From positions 1-7,425 of the forward strand of contig CABSXY010000093.1 in NCBI GenBank assembly GCA_902481695.1: 7,425 nucleotides of DNA, read 5' to 3'. Origin of the DNA: an uncultured Haemophilus sp. GTDB taxonomy: Bacteria; Pseudomonadota; Gammaproteobacteria; Enterobacterales; Pasteurellaceae. Both the position numbers and the translations under genes were made by a program. The notes under the pieces were generated by a model, which saw nothing but the letters and a program-made list of their open reading frames with translations, made no database searches and was not told the origin of the DNA. This document shows, in pieces, positions 1-5,883 of this stretch. Numbering within the stretch: position 1 is the stretch's first letter; every line of letters begins with the position of its first letter.

Positions 1-110
1 CTAGCAATAGCCAATAAAACCACTAAGCACTCTGTCGGCAGATTTAACGAAAATTCCCGCTCTTTCGCCCATGAGACGAGTTCAGGAATAGTTTGTGAGG
101 TTTCGATCAT
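1..110 (-). CDS. mukF: Chromosome partition protein MukF, N-terminal fragment (cut by window edge)
   Basis: Reading the minus strand from the ATG at 110-108 gives 36 complete codons that run off the left edge. The peptide begins MIETSQTIPELVSWAK and continues with EFSLNLP and a leucine-rich stretch. It lines up residue for residue, without gaps, with the start of E. coli MukF as I recall it (MSEFSQTVPELVAWAR, then FSISLP). MukF is the kleisin subunit of the MukBEF SMC-like condensin of gammaproteobacteria. Its N-terminal winged-helix region dimerises and links MukE and MukB. The start is set by the alignment with E. coli, because no strong Shine-Dalgarno sequence is visible upstream. The fragment is short, so identification rests on the N-terminal similarity alone, but the match is specific. 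It is divergent from the adhesin gene. Confidence 0.85.
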   Translation of the reverse strand, partial: MIETSQTIPELVSWAKEREFSLNLPTECLVVLLAIA

Positions 111-150
111 TCGGTTACAAAAGCTTAAAATTGAACAAAAAATTTCTGAG

Positions 151-179
151 ATTATACAGGATTTTTTCTCAATCTTGAA
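151..179 (-). promoter_or_regulatory. Candidate mukF promoter
   Basis: On the minus strand a perfect TATAAT occupies 156-151, about 34 bases of leader away from the mukF start if transcription begins near 144. The -35 position at 17-bp spacing reads TTCAAG (179-174), which matches TTGACA at only three of six bases. The -10 is convincing and the -35 weak. In AT-rich DNA a chance TATAAT is possible. Confidence 0.45.
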
Positions 180-196
180 AATCTTCTTGCAAATTG

Positions 197-205
197 ACCG
201 CTCTT
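197..205 (-). repeat. Degenerate DNA uptake signal sequence
   Basis: The plus strand reads ACCGCTCTT, the reverse complement of AAGAGCGGT. This differs by one base from the Haemophilus uptake core AAGTGCGGT. The flank is also typical: on the minus strand the core is followed by CAATTT. It is probably a decayed uptake site. Confidence 0.5.
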
Positions 206-288
206 TTTAAATTTAAAATATCCTTAACTTAAATAAGGAAATATATTTTCGTATTTCAACCTTAGAAATGAGCGATATTTAAATAATA

Positions 289-318
289 TTTACAACTCTT
301 TACAATTCTTTACAAAAT
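289..318 (+). repeat. Three tandem 10-bp repeats, consensus TTTACAAnTC
   Basis: The units are TTTACAACTC (289-298), TTTACAATTC (299-308) and TTTACAAAAT (309-318). All three keep TTTACAA at exactly 10-bp spacing, so the motif recurs on about the same face of the helix. They end about 39 bases upstream of a TATAAT (357-362) that may serve the adhesin gene. The array could be a regulator binding array, or a slippage-prone or curved-DNA element. No specific binding protein can be named. Confidence 0.6.
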
Positions 319-333
319 AAACATGCTATTTAC

Positions 334-362
334 TTTTCTATACAAAAAAACCTATCTATAAT
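334..362 (+). promoter_or_regulatory. Candidate promoter of the adhesin gene
   Basis: A perfect TATAAT lies at 357-362 with a weak -35 (TTTTCT, 334-339) at 17-bp spacing. Transcription from near 369 would give a leader of about 189 bases. A closer alternative uses TTTACA at 489-494, but its -10 candidate (TTTATC, 513-518) is poor. The choice between them is uncertain. Confidence 0.35.
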
Positions 363-1370
363 CTTGTGTAGGTACGCAATCGTTTACTGAATAGATAAAA
401 ATAAGATTTTCAATATCTGAAAAATAAGAGATTAAAAATCATACAGTTAATCCATTCTTCAATGCGTCCTATATAGTATTTATGTATATTTACACTGCTC
501 TAATAAAATTCTTTTATCACATTTATGTAATTAAAGAAGAAACTCAAGCGAGGACATATGAAAAATTTTAAATTTAATGCTATCACGGCGTTAATTATTG
601 GGGTGAATGTTGCTGTAGCGAATGCTGCTGATGGAAACATTCTGAATATCACGACACAAGATGCTGTTAATGAAAACAAGACAATAGAAGCAACTAACGT
701 TAAAGGTCCTGGACATACGGCTATTGGTCAGCAAAACCAAATCTATTCTATTCCTGCTGCTGAAGCGGAAGAAAGCCAAGGTTCAAGTTCTGCCATCGGT
801 AATCAAAATGTGGTAAAAGGTGAACAAGCCAATGCGATTGGTGATGGGAATGATGCATATGGTCATTTTACCCAAAGTGTTGGTGATGATAACAAAGTTT
901 ATGCCGATCATTCTCTTGGATTTGGTGCTCACAATAAAGTTGGTGCTCAACGTGTAACAGGTACACCAGAAAAAGATGTTGTTGTGGATAAAAACACAAG
1001 TAAAGCAAGCGTATTTGGTTTAAATAATGTCGTTTTAGGAAAAGAAGTTCTAGCTCTAGGTAATAACAATAATGTAAATGGTGAAAACTCTACAGCTATT
1101 GGTACTCAATCTACTGCTGATGGCATAAATACACTTGCAATTGGTACAGGAGCTAAAGCACAAGTCACAAATCCTGCAGCAGCAAATTCTAATAAACCTG
1201 CAAATTTAATTGCAATTGGTACAAGTGCTAAATCTGAAGCAGCTGAAACAGTAGCTATTGGGGAATCAGCTAAAGCATCAAAACAAAATGCCAATGCCTT
1301 TGGTTCAAACGCAAAAGCTGAGGGAGAAAGTTCATTAGCTTTAGGATCTGGTTCATATGCAAAAGAAGAC

Positions 1371-1373
1371 TAA
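1371..1373 (+). other. Premature TAA inside the adhesin head domain
   Basis: The codons around the stop read A-K-E-D-stop-S-V-A-I-G. The repeat logic of the head (residue, then SVAIG) shows that one residue is replaced by the stop and the frame is unchanged. One base change from a Tyr, Ser, Leu, Lys, Gln or Glu codon would create TAA. From 1374 to 2693 the frame stays open for 440 codons with the repeat pattern intact, which argues for a single recent lesion. Confidence 0.9.
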
Positions 1374-2366
1374 TCAGTAGCAATTGGTAATGATTACAAT
1401 GCTACTGATAAATATTCAGTCGCAGTCGGAGAATCTACAAATGCAACTGCTGTTTTTGCTACTGCTGTAGGTGATAGTTCCACTGCTGCAGGTGTTCGTA
1501 GCGTTGCAATCAGCGTAAATTCTAAAGCTAAAGCAGATGATTCTATTGCGATTGGTGCGAATACAAGTTCCGAAATTAGAGGTGTTTCTATTGGAGCTGG
1601 TGCCTCTGCTCATTATCAAGGTATTTCTGTTGGTTATGAAAGTAAGGCGTCAGGTATTGGTTCAATTGCAACTGGAGTTGGCTCAACTGCGGCGGGATTA
1701 TCTGCTATTGCAACAGGTTCAAATGCAACATCGTCTGGTATAGCATCAATAGCTGTTGGTGACAAATCGAAAGCAACTGCAGGTTATGCTGTCGCAATTG
1801 GTGATAAAGCAAGTGCAACTCACGGCTCGAGTGTGGCGTTAGGTAATGCTTCAGAAACAAAACAGGCAGCTCCAGTAAATGACGCTACTGTAAATGGTAT
1901 TTCTTATAATAGCTTTGCTGGAACAGATGCAACAGGGACAGTCTCAGTTGGTTCAGTAGGTAATGAACAGTTTACTCGTCAAATTGTTAATGTTGGTGCG
2001 GGTGAAATTTCCAAAACATCTACTGATGCAATCAACGGTTCTCAACTTTATATGGTTGCAGATCAGGTGGGCAAAAATAAAACACGCATTGACAATATTC
2101 GTCAACGTACATCTGACGTAAAAGTAAAAGCTGGCGATAATATTGATGTAAAAGAAGTTTACGATGATGCGAACCAAGTAAAAACCTATACTGTGAGTGC
2201 AACGAAAGACATCAAAGCAAATTCTTATACCATTAATAATTCTAATATCAAAATTGATCAAAATGGAATTAATGCAGGTAATAAAAAAGTTATCAATGTT
2301 GCAAGTGGTGAAAATGATAACGATGCAGTTAATGTTTCACAGTTAAATCAAGTGAAACATGATGTG

Positions 2367-2423
2367 GCTAACAATACTAAAAATATTGCGACCAACACTC
2401 AAAACATCGCTAACAATACTAAA
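2367..2423 (+). repeat. 15-bp direct repeats at 42-bp spacing in the adhesin stalk
   Basis: GCTAACAATACTAAA occurs at 2367-2381 and again at 2409-2423, exactly 42 bases (14 codons, two heptads) apart. The protein reads as heptads ANNTKNI, ATNTQNI, ANNTKAI, with Ile at the core position and Asn/Thr elsewhere. Recombination between the copies would remove or add two heptads in frame, changing stalk length without breaking the gene. Confidence 0.7.
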
Positions 2424-2716
2424 GCAATTAATACTTTAAATAAGAAAGTTAATGATGTTGACCGTAAATCTCGTGCTGGTATTGCTGGCGTTGCAGCAAT
2501 CGCTTCTGCGCCATCTGCACGTAAAGATGGCAAGAGCATGGTATCAACCGGCGTAGCTCATCACCGCGGTGAAAGCGCGATTGCAATTAAAGCGTCTCGT
2601 AACTCTGATAACGGTCACTGGTCAACCAACGTGAACGGTGCTGCAGATACTCGTGGTCAATTTACTGTGGGGGCGGGTGTCGGTTACGAATGGTAATCTG
2701 ACTTATACTTTAAAAC

Positions 2717-2746
2717 AGAGAGCCACAAAATCGTTGCTCTTTTTTT
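2717..2746 (+). terminator. Rho-independent terminator after the adhesin gene
   Basis: AGAGC at 2719-2723 pairs with GCTCT at 2736-2740 around a 12-base loop. The stem extends by one wobble and one A-T pair into a run of seven T residues (2740-2746). It lies 20 bases beyond the adhesin stop. The stem is short, so the terminator is of moderate strength. Confidence 0.6.
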
Positions 2747-2770
2747 CTTCTCAAAACAATCAAAAATTTG

Positions 2771-2779
2771 ACCGCACTT
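2771..2779 (-). repeat. DNA uptake signal sequence (perfect core)
   Basis: ACCGCACTT on the plus strand is the exact reverse complement of AAGTGCGGT. On the minus strand it is followed by CAAATTTTT, the extended AT-rich flank expected of the Hin-type signal. It overlaps the stop codon of the small minus-strand frame at 2778-2876. Confidence 0.85.
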
Positions 2780-2876
2780 ATTGCAATATATATCGCCAAA
2801 CAAATGCACTGACCAAAATAATCAACATGATAATAATTTGTATTAAACGTTTTTTGGTTAATTTTTCTGCTGCCAT
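2778..2876 (-). CDS. Possible small single-span membrane protein, 32 residues
   Basis: The minus strand carries ATG at 2876-2874 followed by 31 more codons to TAA at 2780-2778. The peptide begins MAAEKLTKKR, continues with about 17 mainly Ile/Leu/Val residues (about 11-27, including QIIIMLIILVSAFVW), and ends RYILQ. A positively charged head and one hydrophobic span predict an inner-membrane protein with its N-terminus in the cytoplasm. An in-frame TAA lies three codons upstream, which makes this ATG the likely start. Ribosome binding is weak: AGG abuts the start, and GAG lies about nine bases away. It is divergent from fnr, with 98 bases between the starts. I do not recognise the family, and no function can be assigned. 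AT-rich DNA can produce Ile-rich frames by chance, so conservation decides. Confidence 0.5.
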   Translation of the reverse strand: MAAEKLTKKRLIQIIIMLIILVSAFVWRYILQ

Positions 2877-2920
2877 ACCTATTTACTCGTAGATAACTTC
2901 TTTAATTTACTATTTAGTGG

Positions 2921-2956
2921 TAGAATAATTGCGTTAGATCAATTTTACACTATATT
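2921..2956 (+). promoter_or_regulatory. Candidate fnr promoter elements
   Basis: Two -10 candidates are visible. TAGAAT at 2921-2926 would start transcription near 2933, inside the FNR box. TATATT at 2951-2956 with TTGCGT (2929-2934, 16-bp spacing) as -35 would start near 2963, very close to the Shine-Dalgarno, which makes it less attractive. Neither has a strong -35. In both cases the FNR box overlaps the promoter. Confidence 0.4.
2929..2942. promoter_or_regulatory. FNR box in the fnr promoter region
   Basis: TTGCGTTAGATCAA matches the FNR consensus TTGATnnnnATCAA at eight of ten specified bases, with a perfect right half. It lies 33 bases before the fnr start and would overlap whichever nearby promoter is used. 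That fits negative autoregulation of the kind known for E. coli fnr. It is also upstream of the divergent small frame. Confidence 0.6.
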
Positions 2957-2974
2957 TATCGATTTGAGGAACTA

Positions 2975-3748
2975 ATGAATAATTTCGTTTCAGAAACTAA
3001 ATCAGGGCGCAGAGTTCAATCTGGTGGTTGTGCGATTCATTGCCAGGATTGCAGCATTAGTCAACTTTGTATTCCTTTCACATTAAACGAACATGAGCTC
3101 GATCAGCTTGATAATATTATTGAGCGTAAAAAGCCTATACAAAAATCTCAAGTCCTTTTTAAAGCGGGTGATACGCTTAATTCTATCTATGCGATTCGTT
3201 CCGGCACCATTAAAACTTATACTATTAGTGAAACGGGCGAAGAGCAAATTACCTCTTTTCATTTACCGGGCGATTTAGTCGGTTTCGACGCAATTACGAA
3301 TATGCAACACCCTAGTTTTGCACAAGCATTGGAAACCGCTATGGTATGTGAAATTCCCTTTGATATCTTAGATGACCTATCTGGCAAAATGCCTAAGCTT
3401 CGTCAGCAAATTATGCGTTTAATGAGTAGTGAAATCAAAAGCGATCAAGAAATGATTTTAATACTATCTAAAATGAATGCTGAAGAACGTTTAGCCGCAT
3501 TCATCCATAACCTATCTAAACGCTATTCTGCTCGTGGTTTCTCTGCGAAAGAATTCCGTTTAACCATGACTCGCAGCGATATTGGTAATTACCTCGGCCT
3601 AACTGTTGAGACGATCAGTCGTTTACTTGGTCGTTTCCAAAAATTAGGTGTACTCTCTGTTCAAGGTAAATATATTACCATTAATGATATTAATGCCTTG
3701 ATTGATTTAACTGGTGTACATAAAACTAAAATCCAGTTAGTGGAATAG
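2975..3748 (+). CDS. fnr: Fumarate and nitrate reduction regulator Fnr
   Basis: This is a 257-residue oxygen-responsive transcription factor of the CRP/FNR family, the usual family length. It binds a [4Fe-4S] cluster when anaerobic, dimerises, and switches genes for anaerobic respiration. The N-terminus has the cysteine cluster at C19, C23, C26 and C32 (motif GGCAIHCQDCSISQLC). With C125 (in AMVCEIP), C23, C26 and C32 correspond to the E. coli ligands C20, C23, C29 and C122. A cyclic-nucleotide-binding-like beta roll follows (about 40-140), then the dimer helix (about 140-175). The C-terminal helix-turn-helix carries the recognition helix VETISRLLGRF, where E212, S215 and R216 are the DNA-contact residues of FNR. 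GAGGA at 2966-2970 is the ribosome binding site. It is followed by its own terminator and then uspE, a common gene order in gammaproteobacteria. An FNR box upstream suggests autoregulation. Confidence 0.98.
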   Translation: MNNFVSETKSGRRVQSGGCAIHCQDCSISQLCIPFTLNEHELDQLDNIIERKKPIQKSQVLFKAGDTLNSIYAIRSGTIKTYTISETGEEQITSFHLPGDLVGFDAITNMQHPSFAQALETAMVCEIPFDILDDLSGKMPKLRQQIMRLMSSEIKSDQEMILILSKMNAEERLAAFIHNLSKRYSARGFSAKEFRLTMTRSDIGNYLGLTVETISRLLGRFQKLGVLSVQGKYITINDINALIDLTGVHKTKIQLVE

Positions 3749-3750
3749 AT

Positions 3751-3777
3751 AAAAAGCGTGAGTTTTCACGCTTTTTT
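3751..3777 (+). terminator. Rho-independent terminator after fnr
   Basis: A perfect 11-bp stem, AAAAAGCGTGA (3751-3761) pairing with TCACGCTTTTT (3766-3776), encloses a GTTT loop and ends in six T residues. It starts two bases after the fnr stop. Because the A and T arms are matched, it may also work in the reverse direction. It separates fnr transcription from uspE. Confidence 0.85.
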
Positions 3778-3794
3778 AGTATTTGAGACAAAAA

Positions 3795-3822
3795 ACTTGT
3801 GCAAAATCACTTTTTTTATAAT
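3795..3822 (+). promoter_or_regulatory. Candidate uspE promoter
   Basis: TATAAT at 3817-3822 follows a T tract. The best -35 is ACTTGT (3795-3800) at 16-bp spacing, which is weak. Transcription would start near 3829, giving a leader of about 56 bases. The fnr terminator upstream makes a separate promoter necessary for good uspE expression. Confidence 0.45.
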
Positions 3823-3884
3823 AGGTTCTTGTCATCACTTAAAATCTTTTCTATCCTATTGATATCTCATATCTTGGAGGCTTT

Positions 3885-4808
3885 ATGAAATTTAATAATA
3901 TTCTTGTTGTACTTAACCCTGATAACGAAAAACAATATGCGCTCGCTCGTGCCGTTCGTCTTGTTAAAGAACAACAAAATGAAACAAAAGTAAAAATCAC
4001 CACCTTGTTGAGTGTCTATGACTTATCTTATGAAATGTCTGCGCTTCTTTCTTCGGAAGAACGTAGCCAAATGCATGAAACAGCCATTGAACAACAACGT
4101 CAAGCCGTACAATTTTATTTAGATAAATATGCAGATCCAGAAATTGAGTTTGAATCTCACATTGTATGGAGCAGCAATGAAGCGGATGCAATTCGTGAAG
4201 AAGTTGAAAAAAATCAATACGACCTCGTTGTGAAATACACTAAAGATGAAGAAAGTTTCACATCATTGATTTTCACACCAGTAGATTGGCAATTATTACG
4301 TAAATGTCCAATTCCAGTATTAATGGTCCGTGATGGTGATTGGAAACACCAACGCCGTATTTTAGTTGCTGTTAATGTTTCAGGTGAGCAAGAATATCAA
4401 GATGAATTCAACCAAGAGTTAGTTTCTACAGGGATGAGTTTAGCGGAGAACTTAAACCGTGGTAACGTACATTTAGTGGCAGCCTACCCTGTTGCGCCAA
4501 TTAATATGGCGATTGATTTACCTGAATTTAATACTTCAGGTTATGAAAATGGCATTCGTGGTCAGCACCTCATCAATATGAAAGCCTTACGTCAAAAATT
4601 TGGTATTGATGAAGATCATACCCACGTACGCGAAGGTTTCCCTGAAGAAGTGATTCCTGAAGTGGCGAAAGAAATTGAAGCTGAATTAGTGATTTTAGGT
4701 ACAGTGGGAAGAACGGGGTTATCTGCAGCGTTATTAGGTAATACAGCGGAACATGTGATTAGTAAATTAAGCTGTAACCTATTAGCTATTAAACCTTCTA
4801 AAAAATAA
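3885..4808 (+). CDS. uspE: Universal stress protein E
   Basis: This is a 307-residue protein with two tandem Usp domains, similar in length to E. coli UspE (about 316). The N-terminal domain (about 1-150) has FNNILVVLNPD and VYDLSYEMSALLS, and ends with FTPVDWQLLRKCPIPVLMV. The C-terminal domain (about 155-305) contains AYPVAPINMAIDLPEF and GQHLINMKALRQKFGI. It also has the nucleotide-loop-like segment GTVGRTGLSAALLGNTAEHV, which fits G-x2-G-x9-G but has Asn where ATP-binding Usp proteins have Ser or Thr. UspE is a cytoplasmic stress protein linked in E. coli to stress survival, motility and aggregation; its biochemical activity is not settled. A strong ribosome binding site, GGAGG at 3876-3880, lies four bases before the ATG. 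The fnr-uspE neighbourhood matches other gammaproteobacteria. Confidence 0.95.
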   Translation: MKFNNILVVLNPDNEKQYALARAVRLVKEQQNETKVKITTLLSVYDLSYEMSALLSSEERSQMHETAIEQQRQAVQFYLDKYADPEIEFESHIVWSSNEADAIREEVEKNQYDLVVKYTKDEESFTSLIFTPVDWQLLRKCPIPVLMVRDGDWKHQRRILVAVNVSGEQEYQDEFNQELVSTGMSLAENLNRGNVHLVAAYPVAPINMAIDLPEFNTSGYENGIRGQHLINMKALRQKFGIDEDHTHVREGFPEEVIPEVAKEIEAELVILGTVGRTGLSAALLGNTAEHVISKLSCNLLAIKPSKK

Positions 4809-4834
4809 GCAAATTTAGCCTTTAATTTAAAATT

Positions 4835-4878
4835 AAGTGCGATCAAAAAAACAATCGTTTTAATGACCGCACTTTTTT
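4835..4878 (+). terminator. Terminator after uspE built from an inverted pair of uptake signals
   Basis: AAGTGCGATCA (4835-4845) pairs with TGACCGCACTT (4864-4874), with one A-C mismatch. Inside, AAAAC (4848-4852) pairs with GTTTT (4857-4861) around the loop AATC. The right arm runs into a T tract to 4878. The right arm has a perfect uptake core in reverse orientation (4866-4874); the left core (4835-4843) has one mismatch. It ends uspE transcription and also supplies uptake sites. Confidence 0.8.
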
Positions 4879-4888
4879 GTTAAAAAAA

Positions 4889-4904
4889 TGTGAAGTTTCT
4901 CACA
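4889..4904. promoter_or_regulatory. CRP binding site (perfect half-sites)
   Basis: TGTGA, six bases, TCACA at 4889-4904 is a perfect match to the CRP core palindrome, with A-rich flanks on both sides. The centre at 4896.5 lies about 60.5 bases before a start at 4957, deduced from TATACT at 4945-4950. That agrees with the class I activation position near -61.5. The half-sites are TGTGA, not TGCGA, so this is not the Sxy-dependent competence type of site. Confidence 0.75.
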
Positions 4905-4921
4905 AAATCAACTTTTTCTAT

Positions 4922-4950
4922 TCGTCTCATTATTTCTTTTTCGCTATACT
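4922..4950 (+). promoter_or_regulatory. Promoter of the DUF4198-type gene, probably CRP-dependent
   Basis: TATACT at 4945-4950 matches the -10 at five of six bases. At 17-bp spacing the -35 position reads TCGTCT (4922-4927), a poor match, as expected for an activator-dependent promoter. The leader would be about 51 bases. TATAAA at 4974-4979 is a second, less likely -10. Confidence 0.55.
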
Positions 4951-5007
4951 CATCCGCCCTATCGAAGACTTTCTATAAATTGATTTATTGATTAAAAAGG
5001 AAAGACA

Positions 5008-5844
5008 ATGAAAAAAACATTAATTGCAGCACTACTTGGCTTCTCTGCGCTCGTACAAGCTCATGAAGTTTGGGTTGCAACACCTGCACAACTTGCATCC
5101 AATTCCGTTTTAAAAGCTGATTTAGCTTATGGTGACTACCCTTACGTTGAAAAAATTCCTGAAAAACGTCTCGCTATTTTTCCACCGATGGAACTCATCA
5201 ATCAAGATGGTGAAATGCAAACATTAGTACAAAAAGGTGAAAACTACCAATATCAATCAGAAAAACCGTTAAAAGACGGTTCATATTGGGTAACGGCAAC
5301 TTATAAACCAACTTTCTGGTCACAAAATAATGAAGGTTGGAAAATGGATAACTTACAAGGCACACCAAATGCATTTTATTGCGAACAAACTCAAATGTTT
5401 GGTAAAGCCTTTACTGTAGTGGGCAAAAAACCATTAAATGCAGATATGGCAATGACACGCCTCGGCTTACCACTTGAAATCGTGCCACTTAAAGATCCGA
5501 AAACAATTAAAGCGGGCGAAGCTTTCCCTGTTCAGATTTTCTATAAAGACCAACCACTTGCAGGCGAGACGATTATCGCAACGTCTGATACATTTGTTGT
5601 AAAAGATATGGAAGCGGCAACATCTCACCGTGAACCACAAGCGTTTTCAGGTAAAACAGATAGTGAAGGTAAAGTTAACTTTATCCCATTAATTGAAGGT
5701 GTTTGGAAACTTAAAGTGATTCACAAAGAACCATTTGAAGATCAAAAGGTGTGCCAACAATCGGCAAATTACGCAACGCTAATTCTACCTGTTGGTAAAG
5801 CGCGTGCTAAATTGCCACCAAAACCAGAACATCATCACCATTAA
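5008..5844 (+). CDS. Exported DUF4198-type periplasmic protein with terminal histidines
   Basis: This 278-residue protein has a clear signal peptide: MKKTLIAALLGFSALVQA, cut after the A-containing site VQA before H19. The mature protein therefore begins HEVWVATP, as in DUF4198 proteins, whose first mature residue is often His followed by an E-[FV]-W-like segment. The rest looks like two beta-rich domains. The second (about 155-262) has the Ig-like pattern of KAGEAFPVQIFYKDQPLAGE and SEGKVNFIPLIEGVWKLKVIH. Two cysteines (C125, C249) may form a disulfide. The C-terminus ends PKPEHHHH. Some DUF4198 proteins accompany nickel or cobalt ECF transporters, so a metal-binding periplasmic role is a reasonable inference; no transporter gene lies beside it here. 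AAGGA at 4997-5001, six bases from ATG, fixes the start. A CRP site upstream suggests catabolite control. The family call is from pattern memory. Confidence 0.75.
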   Translation: MKKTLIAALLGFSALVQAHEVWVATPAQLASNSVLKADLAYGDYPYVEKIPEKRLAIFPPMELINQDGEMQTLVQKGENYQYQSEKPLKDGSYWVTATYKPTFWSQNNEGWKMDNLQGTPNAFYCEQTQMFGKAFTVVGKKPLNADMAMTRLGLPLEIVPLKDPKTIKAGEAFPVQIFYKDQPLAGETIIATSDTFVVKDMEAATSHREPQAFSGKTDSEGKVNFIPLIEGVWKLKVIHKEPFEDQKVCQQSANYATLILPVGKARAKLPPKPEHHHH

Positions 5845-5849
5845 TCATA

Positions 5850-5883
5850 AAAAAAGTGCGGTCAAATTTAACCGCACTTTTTT
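5850..5883. terminator. Bidirectional terminator formed by perfect inverted uptake signals
   Basis: AAAAAAGTGCGGT (5850-5862) and ACCGCACTTTTTT (5871-5883) form a perfect 13-bp stem around the 8-base loop CAAATTTA. Each arm holds an exact uptake core (5854-5862 forward, 5871-5879 reverse). With A and T tracts on the two sides, it can terminate both the DUF4198-type gene from the left and the converging LOG gene from the right. Its right arm overlaps the last two bases of the LOG stop codon (5882-5884). Confidence 0.9.

Larger units (their letters stand above)
111..557. other. 447-bp AT-rich intergenic region between divergent mukF and the adhesin gene
   Basis: I see no convincing gene in this stretch. 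It holds a mukF promoter candidate (151-179, minus), a one-mismatch uptake signal (197-205), three tandem 10-bp repeats (289-318), a plus-strand TATAAT (357-362), and a long AT-rich leader to the adhesin start at 558. Short open frames on either strand are below about 30 codons and lack ribosome binding sites. The Shine-Dalgarno for the adhesin is probably GAGGA at 550-554, only three bases from the ATG, which is tighter than ideal. Confidence 0.7.
558..2696 (+). pseudogene. YadA-like trimeric autotransporter adhesin, interrupted by one in-frame stop
   Basis: A single reading frame of 713 codons is open from ATG 558 to TAA 2694-2696 except for TAA at codon 272 (1371-1373). Residues 1-23 form a signal peptide (MKNFKFNA, a hydrophobic core, then VANA before the cut). 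Codons about 50-430 form a head of repeats with motifs such as TAIG, LAIG, VAIG and LALG, running on both sides of the stop. A neck lies at about 477-498 (ISKTSTDAINGSQLY), then a stalk, and a second neck at about 578-598 (DAVNVSQLNQV). A heptad coiled coil follows at about 598-638. The YadA anchor (about 640-712) begins AGIAGVAAIA and ends GVGYEW, with the terminal aromatic typical of outer-membrane barrels. Intact proteins of this type trimerise and bind host surfaces. As read, translation would release a 271-residue secreted head piece with no anchor, and the downstream part has no signal peptide. A real nonsense mutation, suppression, or a sequencing error are all possible. The exact adhesin family member is not recognised. 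Confidence 0.88.

Noticed and set aside
482..571. A 29-codon plus-strand frame that overlaps the adhesin start in another frame, as a possible leader peptide
   Set aside because: It has no ribosome binding site, its composition is what AT-rich DNA gives by chance, and nothing indicates coupling to the adhesin.
558..1373. Phase variation of the adhesin by simple-sequence slippage
   Set aside because: The lesion is a base substitution to TAA with no frame change, and there is no homopolymer or short tandem repeat at the site or in the early coding region.
1833..2696. An independent gene for the adhesin C-terminal part starting at a GTG
   Set aside because: The GTG lies within a head repeat in the same frame as the upstream part, with no ribosome binding site or signal peptide. 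It is the second half of the interrupted gene.
2638..2892. Plus-strand open frame of 84 codons across the adhesin end and the downstream gap
   Set aside because: It is out of frame with the adhesin, crosses the terminator and uptake signal, and has low-complexity, non-protein-like composition. The minus-strand frame in the same place is more convincing.
3861..3876. FNR or palindromic operator before uspE (TTGAT followed by ATCTCATAT)
   Set aside because: Only the left half matches; the right half agrees with the FNR consensus at about one of five bases.
5833..5844. C-terminal His4 as an engineered purification tag
   Set aside because: There are only four histidines with mixed codons, followed by natural intergenic sequence and a native uptake-signal terminator, with no vector sequence nearby.
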